A DNA stretch of 64,000 nt. It comes from Puia sp963703355 (GTDB lineage Bacteria; Bacteroidota; Bacteroidia; Chitinophagales; Chitinophagaceae). Position numbers and translations under genes: made by a program. Positions 43,132 through 53,300 of this stretch are shown one piece after another; the stretch's first letter is position 1, and the number at the start of each line of letters is the position of its first letter. The stretch covers positions 2,852,001 through 2,916,000 of the forward strand of contig OY969813.1 of assembly GCA_963703355.1 (NCBI GenBank), given 5' to 3'. The notes below the pieces were generated by a model, which searched no databases, was not told the DNA's origin, and saw only the letters and a program-made list of their open reading frames with translations.

Positions 43132-44970
43132 ATGAAAAGATTAAATTATAAGATACTTATTCCAGGCGGTATAGCCCTGATGGCTTTACTTTTTGCCTGC
43201 GGAAAAAACTTTCTGAATAAACCTCCACTAGGGGTTCTTAGCCCCTCTTTGCTAGCCAATCAAACCGGAGTTCAGGGGATTCTTATCGGCGCTTATTCTG
43301 ACCTCACGGGGGAAGGAACTTCACAAGGTGGCGCCTGGGGTTCTGCTGCTGATAACTGGACTTATGGTAGTGTATGTGCTGATGATGCATATAAAGGATC
43401 CACTTCATCAGATCAGGGGGATATCGTTAACCTGCAACAATGGGATGCGGTAACCAATAACCCTTATCTGGCTCAGAAATGGGCAGCCATGTATGACGGC
43501 ATTCAAAGGGCAAATGACGTTATTCGCACCATGCGATTGGCAACGGATATAGCTCCAGCTGATACTGTTGAATTCAAAGCTGAGGCTTTATTCCTTCGTG
43601 CATTTTTTCATTTTGAACTCAGGAAAATATTCTGGTATCCTCCATTTGTGGATGAGAGTATAACACCTAATAACAATAATTTGAATGTTCCGAACTATGA
43701 TGCCAGTGGATATATCGATATCTGGCCCAAGATCGAAGCAGACTTTACTTATGCAATGACTAATTTGCCCGCGACACAGCCTTACAAAGGGCAGGCAAAT
43801 AAATGGGCAGCTCAGGCTTTTTTAGCTAAAGTCTACATGTTTGAAGGAAAATATAGCCAGGCAGAGACTTTGTTGGACGATTTGATCTTAAATGGAGTAA
43901 CTGCTTCAGGTACACCTTACGCACTTCAGACGAATTACGCTCAGAACTTCAATCCAAATGCAGCCGCTAAAAATAGTGGTGAATCAGTATTTGCAGTACA
44001 AATTGCAGTAAATGATGGTTCTTCAAATGCGAATGTTGGAGGTAAGGGATATGGTGATAATCTCAATTTTCCTTATGGCGGCGGTCCAGGAGCTTGTTGC
44101 GGATTTGATAATCCAGGGCAGGATGTAGCGGATGCATTTAAAACAGATGCAGGTGGTCTGCCTTTACCAATAGCCACATTTAACGTCGCAAATCATGTAA
44201 GTGATCAAACTCCTAGTGCATGGACTGGTAACCTGGATCCAAGAATAGACATAACCATGGGTAGATTAGGTGTACCATACCTCGATTGGGGCCCTGATCC
44301 AGGAGATGTGTGGATTCGTAGCCCGGGTGATGATGGACATTTCAGTCCGAAGAAAAATGTGTACGCTAAAGCTGTACAGGGAACATTATCTGACGCGTCG
44401 GCTTTCTGGGCCAATGTTGAAACAGATGCAGTTAATATTAACCTGATTCGCTTCGCTGATATATTATTGTGGGATGCTGAGTGCAAAGCATATTCTGGGG
44501 ATTTGGTAACTGCAGAAAAAGATGTGAATCTGGTTCGTGCAAGAGCAGCTAATACTGTTTATTGGGTAACTACAAATGGTACGTTTGATGCGACAAACTA
44601 TGTGTATACGGGCGGTAGTACTTATGCCGATAAATATAAAATTTCTCAATATCCTGCCGGATATTTTTCTACCCCTACAATCGCAATGGATGCGATTATT
44701 ATGGAGAGAAGAATTGAATTGGCTGAAGAGGGACATCGCTTCTTTGACCTTCAGAGATGGCAGATTCCGGCAAATCCGATTCTACCAGCTAACTACATGA
44801 CTACTACGTTGAATGCTTTTGCGGCGATTCAAGCTCCAATTCATCCATCTCAGTATCAGGGTGTCACATTTACAACAGGTAAGAGCGAATATTTCCCAAT
44901 TCCTCAGGGTCAGATTGATGCTGAAAACTCTGGCGGGAAAGTGAACTTGAAACAAATTCCTGGATATTAA
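43132..44970 (+). CDS. SusD/RagB-type nutrient-binding lipoprotein
   Basis: The 612-aa lipoprotein has a lipobox near residue 23 (LLFACGKNFL) and the SusD fold of TPR-like helices. Landmarks are FKAEALFLRAFFHFELRKIF (usual early SusD helix), WAAQAFLAKVYMFEGKYSQAE, LIRFADILLWDAECKAYSG and the end segment IIMERRIELAEEGHRFFDLQ with RW. The C-terminal FPIPQGQIDAEN is typical. It binds the ligand on the cell surface over the SusC barrel. It is 65 bases from susC and followed by a strong terminator. Confidence 0.95.
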   Translation: MKRLNYKILIPGGIALMALLFACGKNFLNKPPLGVLSPSLLANQTGVQGILIGAYSDLTGEGTSQGGAWGSAADNWTYGSVCADDAYKGSTSSDQGDIVNLQQWDAVTNNPYLAQKWAAMYDGIQRANDVIRTMRLATDIAPADTVEFKAEALFLRAFFHFELRKIFWYPPFVDESITPNNNNLNVPNYDASGYIDIWPKIEADFTYAMTNLPATQPYKGQANKWAAQAFLAKVYMFEGKYSQAETLLDDLILNGVTASGTPYALQTNYAQNFNPNAAAKNSGESVFAVQIAVNDGSSNANVGGKGYGDNLNFPYGGGPGACCGFDNPGQDVADAFKTDAGGLPLPIATFNVANHVSDQTPSAWTGNLDPRIDITMGRLGVPYLDWGPDPGDVWIRSPGDDGHFSPKKNVYAKAVQGTLSDASAFWANVETDAVNINLIRFADILLWDAECKAYSGDLVTAEKDVNLVRARAANTVYWVTTNGTFDATNYVYTGGSTYADKYKISQYPAGYFSTPTIAMDAIIMERRIELAEEGHRFFDLQRWQIPANPILPANYMTTTLNAFAAIQAPIHPSQYQGVTFTTGKSEYFPIPQGQIDAENSGGKVNLKQIPGY

Positions 44971-45002
44971 TATTCAGGTTTCCTAAGAGGTATAAATATT
45001 GA

Positions 45003-45031
45003 GAGGTGGGGTTTTCCCCCACCTCTTTTTT
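45003..45031 (+). terminator. Terminator of the SusC/SusD operon
   Basis: Arms GAGGTGGGG and CCCCACCTC with a TTTTC loop, followed by TTTTTTATT. It is 32 bases after the SusD stop and fits a strong intrinsic terminator. Confidence 0.92.
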
Positions 45032-45103
45032 ATTAGCGTATTTTAATAAAACCAGCAAACGCAGGTTCCATTTTTTTCATACATTGAAAAGGGATTCCCT
45101 TTT

Positions 45104-48100
45104 ATGAGATTACTTATCGGATTAATTTACACTGCATTCTTTTTCCTGGGTGTTTTTTCAATTTGCTCTTGTAACCGGAACAAAACGTTATTTGAACATA
45201 TATCATCTGATCACTCCGGCATTCATTTTAACAATGAGATCATTGAAAACGATTCGATTAATCCCCTCGAACTGACCAATATTTATAATGGTGGTGGCGT
45301 TGGAATCGGAGATTTTAACCAGGATGGACTTCCTGATATTTATTTCACCGGCAATATGGTTTCTAATAAACTGTATTTAAACAGAGGTGATTTTAAATTT
45401 GATGACGTTACAGCAATTGCTGGGGTTGAAGGACAGGGCCAGTGGAGTCGGGGAGTTTCTGTAGTTGATATTAACAATGATGGCTGGCCGGATATCTATG
45501 TCTGTGCCACCATCAAAACGAATCCTCTTCAACGAAGAAATCTACTTTATATAAATCAGGGTTTGGACAAAGATGGAGTTCCGCATTTCAAGGAAATGGC
45601 TAAAGAATATGGATTGGGAGATACACTTTATTCCACGATGGCTGCATTCTTCGATTATGATAACGACGGAGACCTGGATATGTATCTTGTTGTGAATAAT
45701 ATTCCAAAAGGATATAATGCAAGCCAATTTAAACCTATAGTTACAGACGGAAGTTTCCCAAGTACAGGAAGATTGTTTCGCAACGATTGGAATGATTCAT
45801 TAAAACATCCCGTATTTACGGATGTCTCCAAGCAAGCCGGTGTTACTACCGAGGGTCTCGGACACGATGTTACGATTACGGATATAAATCGGGATGGCTG
45901 GAAGGATATTTACATCAGCAATGATTTTTTGGGAGATGATATATTATACATCAATAATCATGATGGCACATTTACAAATAAAGTCAAATCGTATTTCAAA
46001 CATACTTCAGCAAATGGAATGGGTCAGGATGTTGAAGACATAAACAATGACGGTTTAGCCGATGTGGTGGAGCTGGACATGGATCCACCAGATAATTATC
46101 GCAAAAAACTATTTCAGGGTCCTAACAACTACAGGACTTATCAAAACACAGAATATTTTGGGTATCAATATCAATACCCGCGAAACAGTTTACAACTGAA
46201 TCAGGGGCCACGGGTTAATGGAAACGATTCCATCGGTGATCCTGTATTTAGTGAAATAGGATATTATAGTGGAATTGAAGCAACCGACTGGAGCTGGACA
46301 CCTTTAGTGGCTGATTTTGACAATGATGGTTTTCGCGATATTATAATTACTAATGGATACCCTAAAGACGTAAACGATCATGATTTTATCAATTTTAGAG
46401 CACAAGCCACTAATGTTGCATCAAAAAAGACGGTATTAGATCAGATTCCACAAATTAAAATCCACAGTTTCGCATTTCGAAACAACGGTGACCTGACATT
46501 TGCCGATGAATCCAAGGACTGGGGAATGATGACTCCATCATTTTCTAACGGTGCTGCATATGCGGATTTAGACGGAGATGGGGATTTGGACCTGATTGTA
46601 AATAATATAGACGATGAAGCGCATATTTATCGAAATATGTCGAGGGAAAGAGATGCTGCCAATCATCATTTTCTGCAAATTCTATTTATCGGTGACAGTC
46701 TGAATAAAAATGGATTGGGTGCATGGGCTGAACTACACTACGGAAATGGCAAACAGCAGATTTACGAAAACACGCCATACAGGGGATATCTATCAACCAT
46801 ACAGTCGATAGCTCATTTTGGTCTCGGAAATATACCATTGGTAGATACGGTAATCATAAAATGGCCCAATCAAAAAATGCAAGTCATCCAACATGTTGCG
46901 GCGAATCAGGTATTAAAAGTGGATATAAAAAATGCGAACCTGAATTATTCTTTTAGTAACGAAACATTTGCAACAAATGCTTTATTCAAAGACGTTACCG
47001 ATTCACTCGGCATTCATTTCCAACAGGAAGAGCGGGACTATATTGATTTCAATATTCAAAAAATGCTGCCTCATAAGTTTTCGGAATACGGGCCGTCCAT
47101 TGCAGTAGGAGATATAGATGGTAATGGTCTGGATGATATAGTCGTAGGTGGGTCTGCTTTTCACAGCGCTCAATTATTTCTACAACAACCAGGCGGTCGA
47201 TTCATTCAGAAAGCCCTTTTGAGTGAAGAAACAAGTAAAAACAAACTAGCTGACGATCTTCAATTATTGCTATTCGACGCCAATGGAGACGGCATACCGG
47301 ATCTTTATATTGCGGCAGGCGGCTACGAAAATGAGAGAAATAGTTCTGCTTATAAAGACCAACTTTATATTAATGACGGAAAGGGTAATTTTAAACTGGA
47401 TTCATCAGCGCTGCCAAAAAATAATTTTACCAGCAAGTTTTGCGTTCGCGCAGCGGATTTTGATCACGACGGTAAATTGGATTTATTTATATCAGGACGT
47501 GTAGACCCTGAAAATTATCCAAAAGCAGTCTCCAGTTTTATTTATAGAAATGATTCAAAAGATGGGAAAATCAAATTCACCGACGTAACAGCAGCTGTTG
47601 CAAAAGATCTGGTTAATATCGGTATGGTCTGCGACGCTCTCTGGACAGACTTTGATAATGATGGATGGGCAGATTTAATCCTTGCGGGCGAATGGATGCC
47701 AGTTACATTTCTAAAAAATGATCATGGTGTTTTCAGAAACATTACACCGAACACGGGAACTGCAAATCAGCTTGGCTGGTGGAACAGTATTGCGGCGGGT
47801 GACTTCGATAACGATGGGAAAACAGACTATGTTGTGGGTAACCTGGGAAAGAATTCTTTTTATCGTTCGAGTGCTGAATATCCCGTTCATGTTTATGCTA
47901 AAGATTTTGATAAAAATGGTATTTATGACATGATACCTTCTTTGTATTTGCCTGACGCAAATGGGGAAATGAAAGAATTTCCTGCCCAGGGTCGCGACGA
48001 CATGTTAAGACAGATCAATGCCATGAGAAAAAAATTTCCGACCTATAAATCTTTTGCTTCGGCAGATATGAACCAGGTGCTTACTCAAGATGAAAGAAAA

Positions 48101-48697
48101 GATGCATTAATACTCACTGCAAATAATTTTCAGACTTGTATGTTTCATAATGAAGGAAACGGAAAATTTAGGTTAATTCCTCTGCCTGCCCAGGCACAAT
48201 TTTCGGTTATAAATGGTATGGTAGCAGAAGACTTTGACGGCGATGGAAATCTTGATTTGGTGATGAACACCAATGACTATGGTACAGAACCAAATGTTGG
48301 CCGCTATGATGCATTAAACGGACTTTATTTAAAAGGTGATGGAAAAAATAATTTCACAGCCATGTCAATTTTACAAAGTGGTATATTCATACCAGGTAAC
48401 GGTAAAGCACTCGTAAAACTTCAGGGGTCGGATGGCAAATGTTTACTTGCCGCCGGTCAGAACAGAGGCCCCTTGAAAATCTTTCAACTTAAAAGCAATA
48501 CTAAAATTATTCGGGTTTTACCGTCGGACGTAAATGCGGTTATAAAATATAAAAATGGAAATGTGCGTAAGCAGGAAATCTATTTCGGATCCTCTTTTCT
48601 CTCTGAATCGGCGCGCTTCTTAAACCTGGATAAAAATGTAATAAGCGTTGAGATAACTGACGTCAATGGCAAAAAGAGGAACGTGAGAATTTTATAA
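45104..48697 (+). CDS. ASPIC/UnbV and FG-GAP repeat lipoprotein
   Basis: A 1,197-aa lipoprotein with a signal peptide and Cys near residue 22-24 (FSICSC). The protein contains two sets of FG-GAP/VCBS β-propeller repeats (residues about 65-500 and 680-1,060), shown by many calcium-type loops: DFNQDGLPDIYF, DINNDGWPDIYV, DYDNDGDLDMYLV, DFDNDGFRDIII, DLDGDGDLDLIV, DIDGNGLDDIVV and DFDGDGNLDLVM. Between them is an ASPIC/UnbV domain (about 520-610). CRTAC-type proteins like this are often encoded near SusC/SusD loci in Bacteroidota, and this one is probably surface-exposed. It is separated from the SusD operon by a terminator and has its own leader. Ligand unknown. Confidence 0.92.
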   Translation: MRLLIGLIYTAFFFLGVFSICSCNRNKTLFEHISSDHSGIHFNNEIIENDSINPLELTNIYNGGGVGIGDFNQDGLPDIYFTGNMVSNKLYLNRGDFKFDDVTAIAGVEGQGQWSRGVSVVDINNDGWPDIYVCATIKTNPLQRRNLLYINQGLDKDGVPHFKEMAKEYGLGDTLYSTMAAFFDYDNDGDLDMYLVVNNIPKGYNASQFKPIVTDGSFPSTGRLFRNDWNDSLKHPVFTDVSKQAGVTTEGLGHDVTITDINRDGWKDIYISNDFLGDDILYINNHDGTFTNKVKSYFKHTSANGMGQDVEDINNDGLADVVELDMDPPDNYRKKLFQGPNNYRTYQNTEYFGYQYQYPRNSLQLNQGPRVNGNDSIGDPVFSEIGYYSGIEATDWSWTPLVADFDNDGFRDIIITNGYPKDVNDHDFINFRAQATNVASKKTVLDQIPQIKIHSFAFRNNGDLTFADESKDWGMMTPSFSNGAAYADLDGDGDLDLIVNNIDDEAHIYRNMSRERDAANHHFLQILFIGDSLNKNGLGAWAELHYGNGKQQIYENTPYRGYLSTIQSIAHFGLGNIPLVDTVIIKWPNQKMQVIQHVAANQVLKVDIKNANLNYSFSNETFATNALFKDVTDSLGIHFQQEERDYIDFNIQKMLPHKFSEYGPSIAVGDIDGNGLDDIVVGGSAFHSAQLFLQQPGGRFIQKALLSEETSKNKLADDLQLLLFDANGDGIPDLYIAAGGYENERNSSAYKDQLYINDGKGNFKLDSSALPKNNFTSKFCVRAADFDHDGKLDLFISGRVDPENYPKAVSSFIYRNDSKDGKIKFTDVTAAVAKDLVNIGMVCDALWTDFDNDGWADLILAGEWMPVTFLKNDHGVFRNITPNTGTANQLGWWNSIAAGDFDNDGKTDYVVGNLGKNSFYRSSAEYPVHVYAKDFDKNGIYDMIPSLYLPDANGEMKEFPAQGRDDMLRQINAMRKKFPTYKSFASADMNQVLTQDERKDALILTANNFQTCMFHNEGNGKFRLIPLPAQAQFSVINGMVAEDFDGDGNLDLVMNTNDYGTEPNVGRYDALNGLYLKGDGKNNFTAMSILQSGIFIPGNGKALVKLQGSDGKCLLAAGQNRGPLKIFQLKSNTKIIRVLPSDVNAVIKYKNGNVRKQEIYFGSSFLSESARFLNLDKNVISVEITDVNGKKRNVRIL

Positions 48698-48722
48698 TAG
48701 CCTGAATTTTTTTCTTAATCTT

Positions 48723-49979
48723 TTATTTTTTTATTTCAGTGGATTGAAGCAGCGCAGCGTATTTTTTTGATTCTTCCGGATAAATTGTTATCAGATGGGA
48801 TCGTAATGTTGCCGGCGTATTTTTAGTCTTACCCTCAAGCTCTAGCGTTAGTGTTTTTGATTGTTTTTTCGGCATGTGACAATCAACACAATCGACCTTT
48901 AATGCAGCTGTAGAAAGTCCTGCCATTTTGCAGAAATTGTGATTCGCTTCTGTGTGACAATTCATACATCTTTGCGAAAATAGCTTCAGATTTCCTCTTT
49001 CTTCCTGATGTGTGTTGTGACAGGAATTGCATTCCAGCGTTCCGCTTATTTTAAAACATTTACTTGCAAGCAATAATCCATACTGATTTCCGTGTACGTC
49101 GATATGTTGAGTATCAAGAGGTGCATTGACCGCTTCTGCAATTTTTATAAGACTATCTCCGGGTACAAATCCAAAAGAACCCTTATCGCTTTTACTTTGA
49201 TTGTTGTGACAATATGAACAAAGATCTAGTTTCTGCTGCCTTGAAAAAGAGGAAGGGTTCTTTATAAATTTTCCTGTTTTCTCATCTGGGTTTTGTTCCT
49301 GAAATGCCACGTGTTTTTCGCCAGGTCCATGACAACTTTCACATTGAACTCCAAGGATTACCTGGTCCTGATCGAATTCCTGAGGGTTCGCAGGAGTGGA
49401 GATATCCTTGAAATAAGTTGCATGACACTCCAGACAACGGACTGTAATTCTTCTATTAAAAATGGGTTCAAACTTAGGGAAACCCGGGCTATTGCACCAG
49501 GCATCAGCTGAAGTCAGATAAGATACTGGGAGTTGAAATAATTTGTTACCAACCCAGTTACCGTAAGACTGACCTCTTATTCCTGATCCAATAACCAAAT
49601 CAAATCTCCGGGAGGTTTGCTCTGTATTGTGAAAATATAATTCTTGGTAAAACCCAATGTCGGTCTTACCCATGGAAACACTGGTGTAATAAGTGTATTG
49701 AAAAACATTTTTCGGTTCTTCAAAACTTCCCTTGATAGTTTTTTCAGAAGCCTTTTGAGAAGTGATATTATGTGCAGTATGCACAAAGTTTTCATGAATT
49801 TCCTTATGACAATTCGCACATTTATCGGAACCCGCAAATTGCTCCCCTTGATTATTGGCTACTATGGTCTCCTTTTCATCTTTATGTATGCATTCCGTAA
49901 AAAAAGTAATCGTCAGAACAATAATTATTGTTGTTATGAGTAATCTGTTACCAAAAATGAGTTTCATAAAAACGCGCAT
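48723..49979 (-). CDS. Seven-haem multihaem cytochrome c
   Basis: A 418-aa exported protein with an N-terminal hydrophobic segment (about residues 9-30) and seven CXXCH haem-binding motifs: CANCH, CLECH, CESCH, CSYCH, CNSCH, CMNCH and CVDCH. Scattered His residues could be axial ligands. The layout resembles the cytochrome c-554/multihaem c-type family seen in Bacteroidota lipoprotein-like electron-transfer proteins. A lipobox-like TEC near residue 32 is not canonical. An ATG four codons in is also a possible start. It converges with the ASPIC/UnbV gene, 25 bases apart. The electron donor and acceptor are unknown. Confidence 0.92.
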   Translation of the reverse strand: MRVFMKLIFGNRLLITTIIIVLTITFFTECIHKDEKETIVANNQGEQFAGSDKCANCHKEIHENFVHTAHNITSQKASEKTIKGSFEEPKNVFQYTYYTSVSMGKTDIGFYQELYFHNTEQTSRRFDLVIGSGIRGQSYGNWVGNKLFQLPVSYLTSADAWCNSPGFPKFEPIFNRRITVRCLECHATYFKDISTPANPQEFDQDQVILGVQCESCHGPGEKHVAFQEQNPDEKTGKFIKNPSSFSRQQKLDLCSYCHNNQSKSDKGSFGFVPGDSLIKIAEAVNAPLDTQHIDVHGNQYGLLLASKCFKISGTLECNSCHNTHQEERGNLKLFSQRCMNCHTEANHNFCKMAGLSTAALKVDCVDCHMPKKQSKTLTLELEGKTKNTPATLRSHLITIYPEESKKYAALLQSTEIKK

Positions 49980-50368
49980 CTTGTTTATATCCTGTGCCTG
50001 AAATTTAATTCGGAAGTTAATTCGTTATGAGCAAATCTTACCGGAATGAAAAAACAATGGCAATCCAGGCCTCCAATTGCAATAATTTCAACCAATATCT
50101 GTTATTATAGTGCTGATTGCTAAGTAAAAACCATTAGCCCGGTTGCTTGGCATTTCACTTCATCCGCACCCTACCAAAGCCAAGTTTCTATTACGGAAAG
50201 GTATTCCCATTTTTGGAATGATTTAATTTATTGAAAATCATAACTAACTGGCAGTTAGATTTCTAAAATGCGGTATGCCCATTGTGATTTGAAACAGGAA
50301 TTAAAAAATCCCAATAGCCTATATCCAGCATGGATGGGCGTTGTAAAACCAATCTAGGCCGGATACCG
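49980..50368. other. Intergenic region upstream of the giant surface protein
   Basis: About 390 bases between divergent genes. Apart from a 15-bp dyad (50244-50258) I find no recognised promoter box, riboswitch or small gene. Only frames under 30 codons are present. It should hold the promoters of both the cytochrome gene and the giant gene. Confidence 0.5.
50244..50258. promoter_or_regulatory. CTAACTG-G-CAGTTAG dyad upstream of giant gene
   Basis: A perfect 7-bp inverted repeat around a single G, about 110 bases before the start codon of the giant gene. Its symmetry and short centre fit a binding site for a dimeric regulator; no regulator gene is adjacent. Confidence 0.4.
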
Positions 50369-53300
50369 ATGAAAAACCTGTACGCTGCATTTCTGTGCAT
50401 ATTAATCTCGTTTTCGGCACTTACGAAGAGCCAGGCTCGCAGTTTTGGCGGCATTAATGGCAATACCATCGGTAGCGATCAAACCATTTGCAATAATACT
50501 ACTCCTGTACCCTTAACGGGATCTACTCCAGGCGGCGGAACTGGAATTTATACTTATCAATGGCAGGTCAGTTCAACATCATCGATAGCGGGTTTTGCGA
50601 ATATTGGCGGTGCAACCGCTCAGGGATATTCACCGGGTGTACTGACTTCTAACAGATGGTATAGAAGAATCGTTGCATCTGGACTATTTTTAGACACTAC
50701 TGCTGCGGTAACGATTACAGTGACTCCTGTTATTACTGCTGCGTCCAATATTATTACCGGCACGCAAACCATTTGTTATAATACACTTCCAGCAACACTT
50801 TCAGGACCAACAGCAACCGGAGGAAACGGAACCTATACTTACCAATGGTTATCATCTACAGATAATCTTACCTATACAAATATTTTTGGTGCCACAGGAA
50901 TCACCTACACTTCTCCGGCCTTAACGGTCACAACCTGGTTCAAAAGGCTTGTTACTTCAGGAGGTTGTACAAACTTAAGCGCCGCTGTTTTGGTGACTAT
51001 AACGCCTGTAATTACGCCTGGTTCAAACACTATTTCAGGAGCCCAGAGTGTATGTAATGGGCAGACTCCCTTCCAGCTTCCGGGATCAACGCCTGCGGGT
51101 GGAACAGGCGGATACACCTATTTGTGGGAAAGCAGTACAACATCAGCAACTACCGGATTCAGTACGGCTGCAGGTACCAGTAATGGTAAAAATTATACTC
51201 CGCTAGCGCTTACACAATCCACATGGTTTCACCGGATAGTTATTTCCGGAGGCTGTACGGATATTTCACCTGCAGTTTTAATAAATGTTGCTGTCGCGCC
51301 ACCTGGCAATCCCTCGGTATTCGGAAATGGTGTATGGAATGTGTATGGTTATTCTGACAATGCTTTTACAACCTACACTGGTTACTATACAGAACCTTCT
51401 TTGACGTTTTCGACCACGAGCAGATACTTAAGTTCCCAGAGTCCTTCCTTCGCTTCGGGTTATCAGGGATGTCAGATCCCTCTTACCGGATTTTCGGTGA
51501 GTATGAAACAGACAAATTTCACTCCAGGCATTTATCAACTGAATCTGGACTCCCTGGATGATAATGTAAATATATTTTTGAATGGAACGCAGATTTATGC
51601 GCACACCTGTTGTGTAACGGCAGCACCGATAAACAATTTATGGACAGGCTCTCTTGGTGCTACAGACCAGATGGAATTGCGTTGGGTTCAGGCGACGGGG
51701 CCCGCTTTTCTTTCATTGCAGTTTCAGCCCGTTACACCCGCACCTCTTGTTCCCGGTTCTATCTCACAAAACTTACAGGTTTGTTATGGTGAAGTTCCGC
51801 CTGCCGGATTTACCAATTCAGCTTCTCCTACAACAGGATGTTCCACGTTGGCAGTACAATGGCAAAAATCTATTGATAGTGTTACCTGGGTTCCAATCGT
51901 GGGCGCAACAGCACTAACTTATACAGAAACTGCTGCTCTTATACAAACAACCTGGTATAGAAGATTGGCTACAGATGCATGTAACAATTCAATTGCTACT
52001 ACGCCTGTCAAAGTCACCGTAAATGTAGTTGCTCCTGGCGATCCTACTGTATATGGAAATAATATTTGGAATGTATATGTATTTCAGGGGAATGGTGCTT
52101 ACAGTGCCGCCACTTATAAAGGATATTATACGGAACCTTTATTGTCATTTAATTCCACCAATCGCTGGGCAAATACCGCATCCCCTTCCAGCGCTTCAGG
52201 TTATCAGGGTTGTGTAGTAAATCCCCTGAATACCTGGATTGATTACAAACGGACAAACTTTACGCCCGCAATTTATCAGATTGATATACCTTATCATGAT
52301 GACTACGCGTATCTCTACATAAACGGTATTCTTGTTTTCAGTCATCTGGGTTGTTGCGACTCTCATATCAATGTCTGGACCGGACCACTGGGACCTACCG
52401 ATCAGGTAGAATACCGGGTCTCACAGGGAGGTGGTCCTTCGTCCGAAGCACTTACACTCACACCCGTTACTCCACCAACATTAACATCGGGAACAATTGT
52501 TCCCAGTCAGACGATTTGTGCAGGTAACGTACCACCTACACCGTTTACAGAATCTGTGGCACCAACGGGTGGCTGTACGATCAATAATTATACCTGGGAT
52601 TATTCTATCGATAATGGAGTTACCTGGACAAATATCTCTGGAGCAAATGCTATCAGTTATACTCCGACAACCAGTGTTTATCTGCAAACACTATTTCGAA
52701 GAACTGTTTACGATGTTTGCGGAAACTCAGCGGTTGCCATTCCGGACACTGTATACATGAATAACAGTGCGCCCGGAAACCCTGCAGTATACGGTAATAA
52801 CACCTGGAATGTCTATTGCTTTCAGGATATTAACTATTCAATATATGCAGGTTACTATACCGAACCTCTGTTGACCTTCCAGACAACGAACAGATATCCT
52901 TCCACTTCACCACCTTCAACTGCGTCTGGATATCAGGGTTGTCAACTTATCAATACATACTATTCTGTTAGTATGAAACGGACTGGATTCACGGCGGGAA
53001 TTTATCAAATCGACGTTACATCCGACGATGACTACAATTTGATTTATATAAATGGAGTACTCGTCTCCAGTCTGACATATCCAACAATACAGAACAACGT
53101 TTGGACGGGAAATTTGGGACCGACTGACCAGATAGAAGTTCGCTGGAGGAATAATGCAGGACCTGGACAAACCGGAGTGAGATTCACGCTGGTTACACCA
53201 ACGCCCTTATTGCCGGGATCTATCATTGCTTATAATCCGAACCTATGTTATAATGATCTTCCGATTATTAATGAAGTTACTCCTGCCTCCGGAGGATGTT

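Noticed and set aside
49980..50368. Spacer considered as a riboswitch or tRNA
   Set aside because: No aptamer or cloverleaf motif that I know matches; only one short dyad is present.
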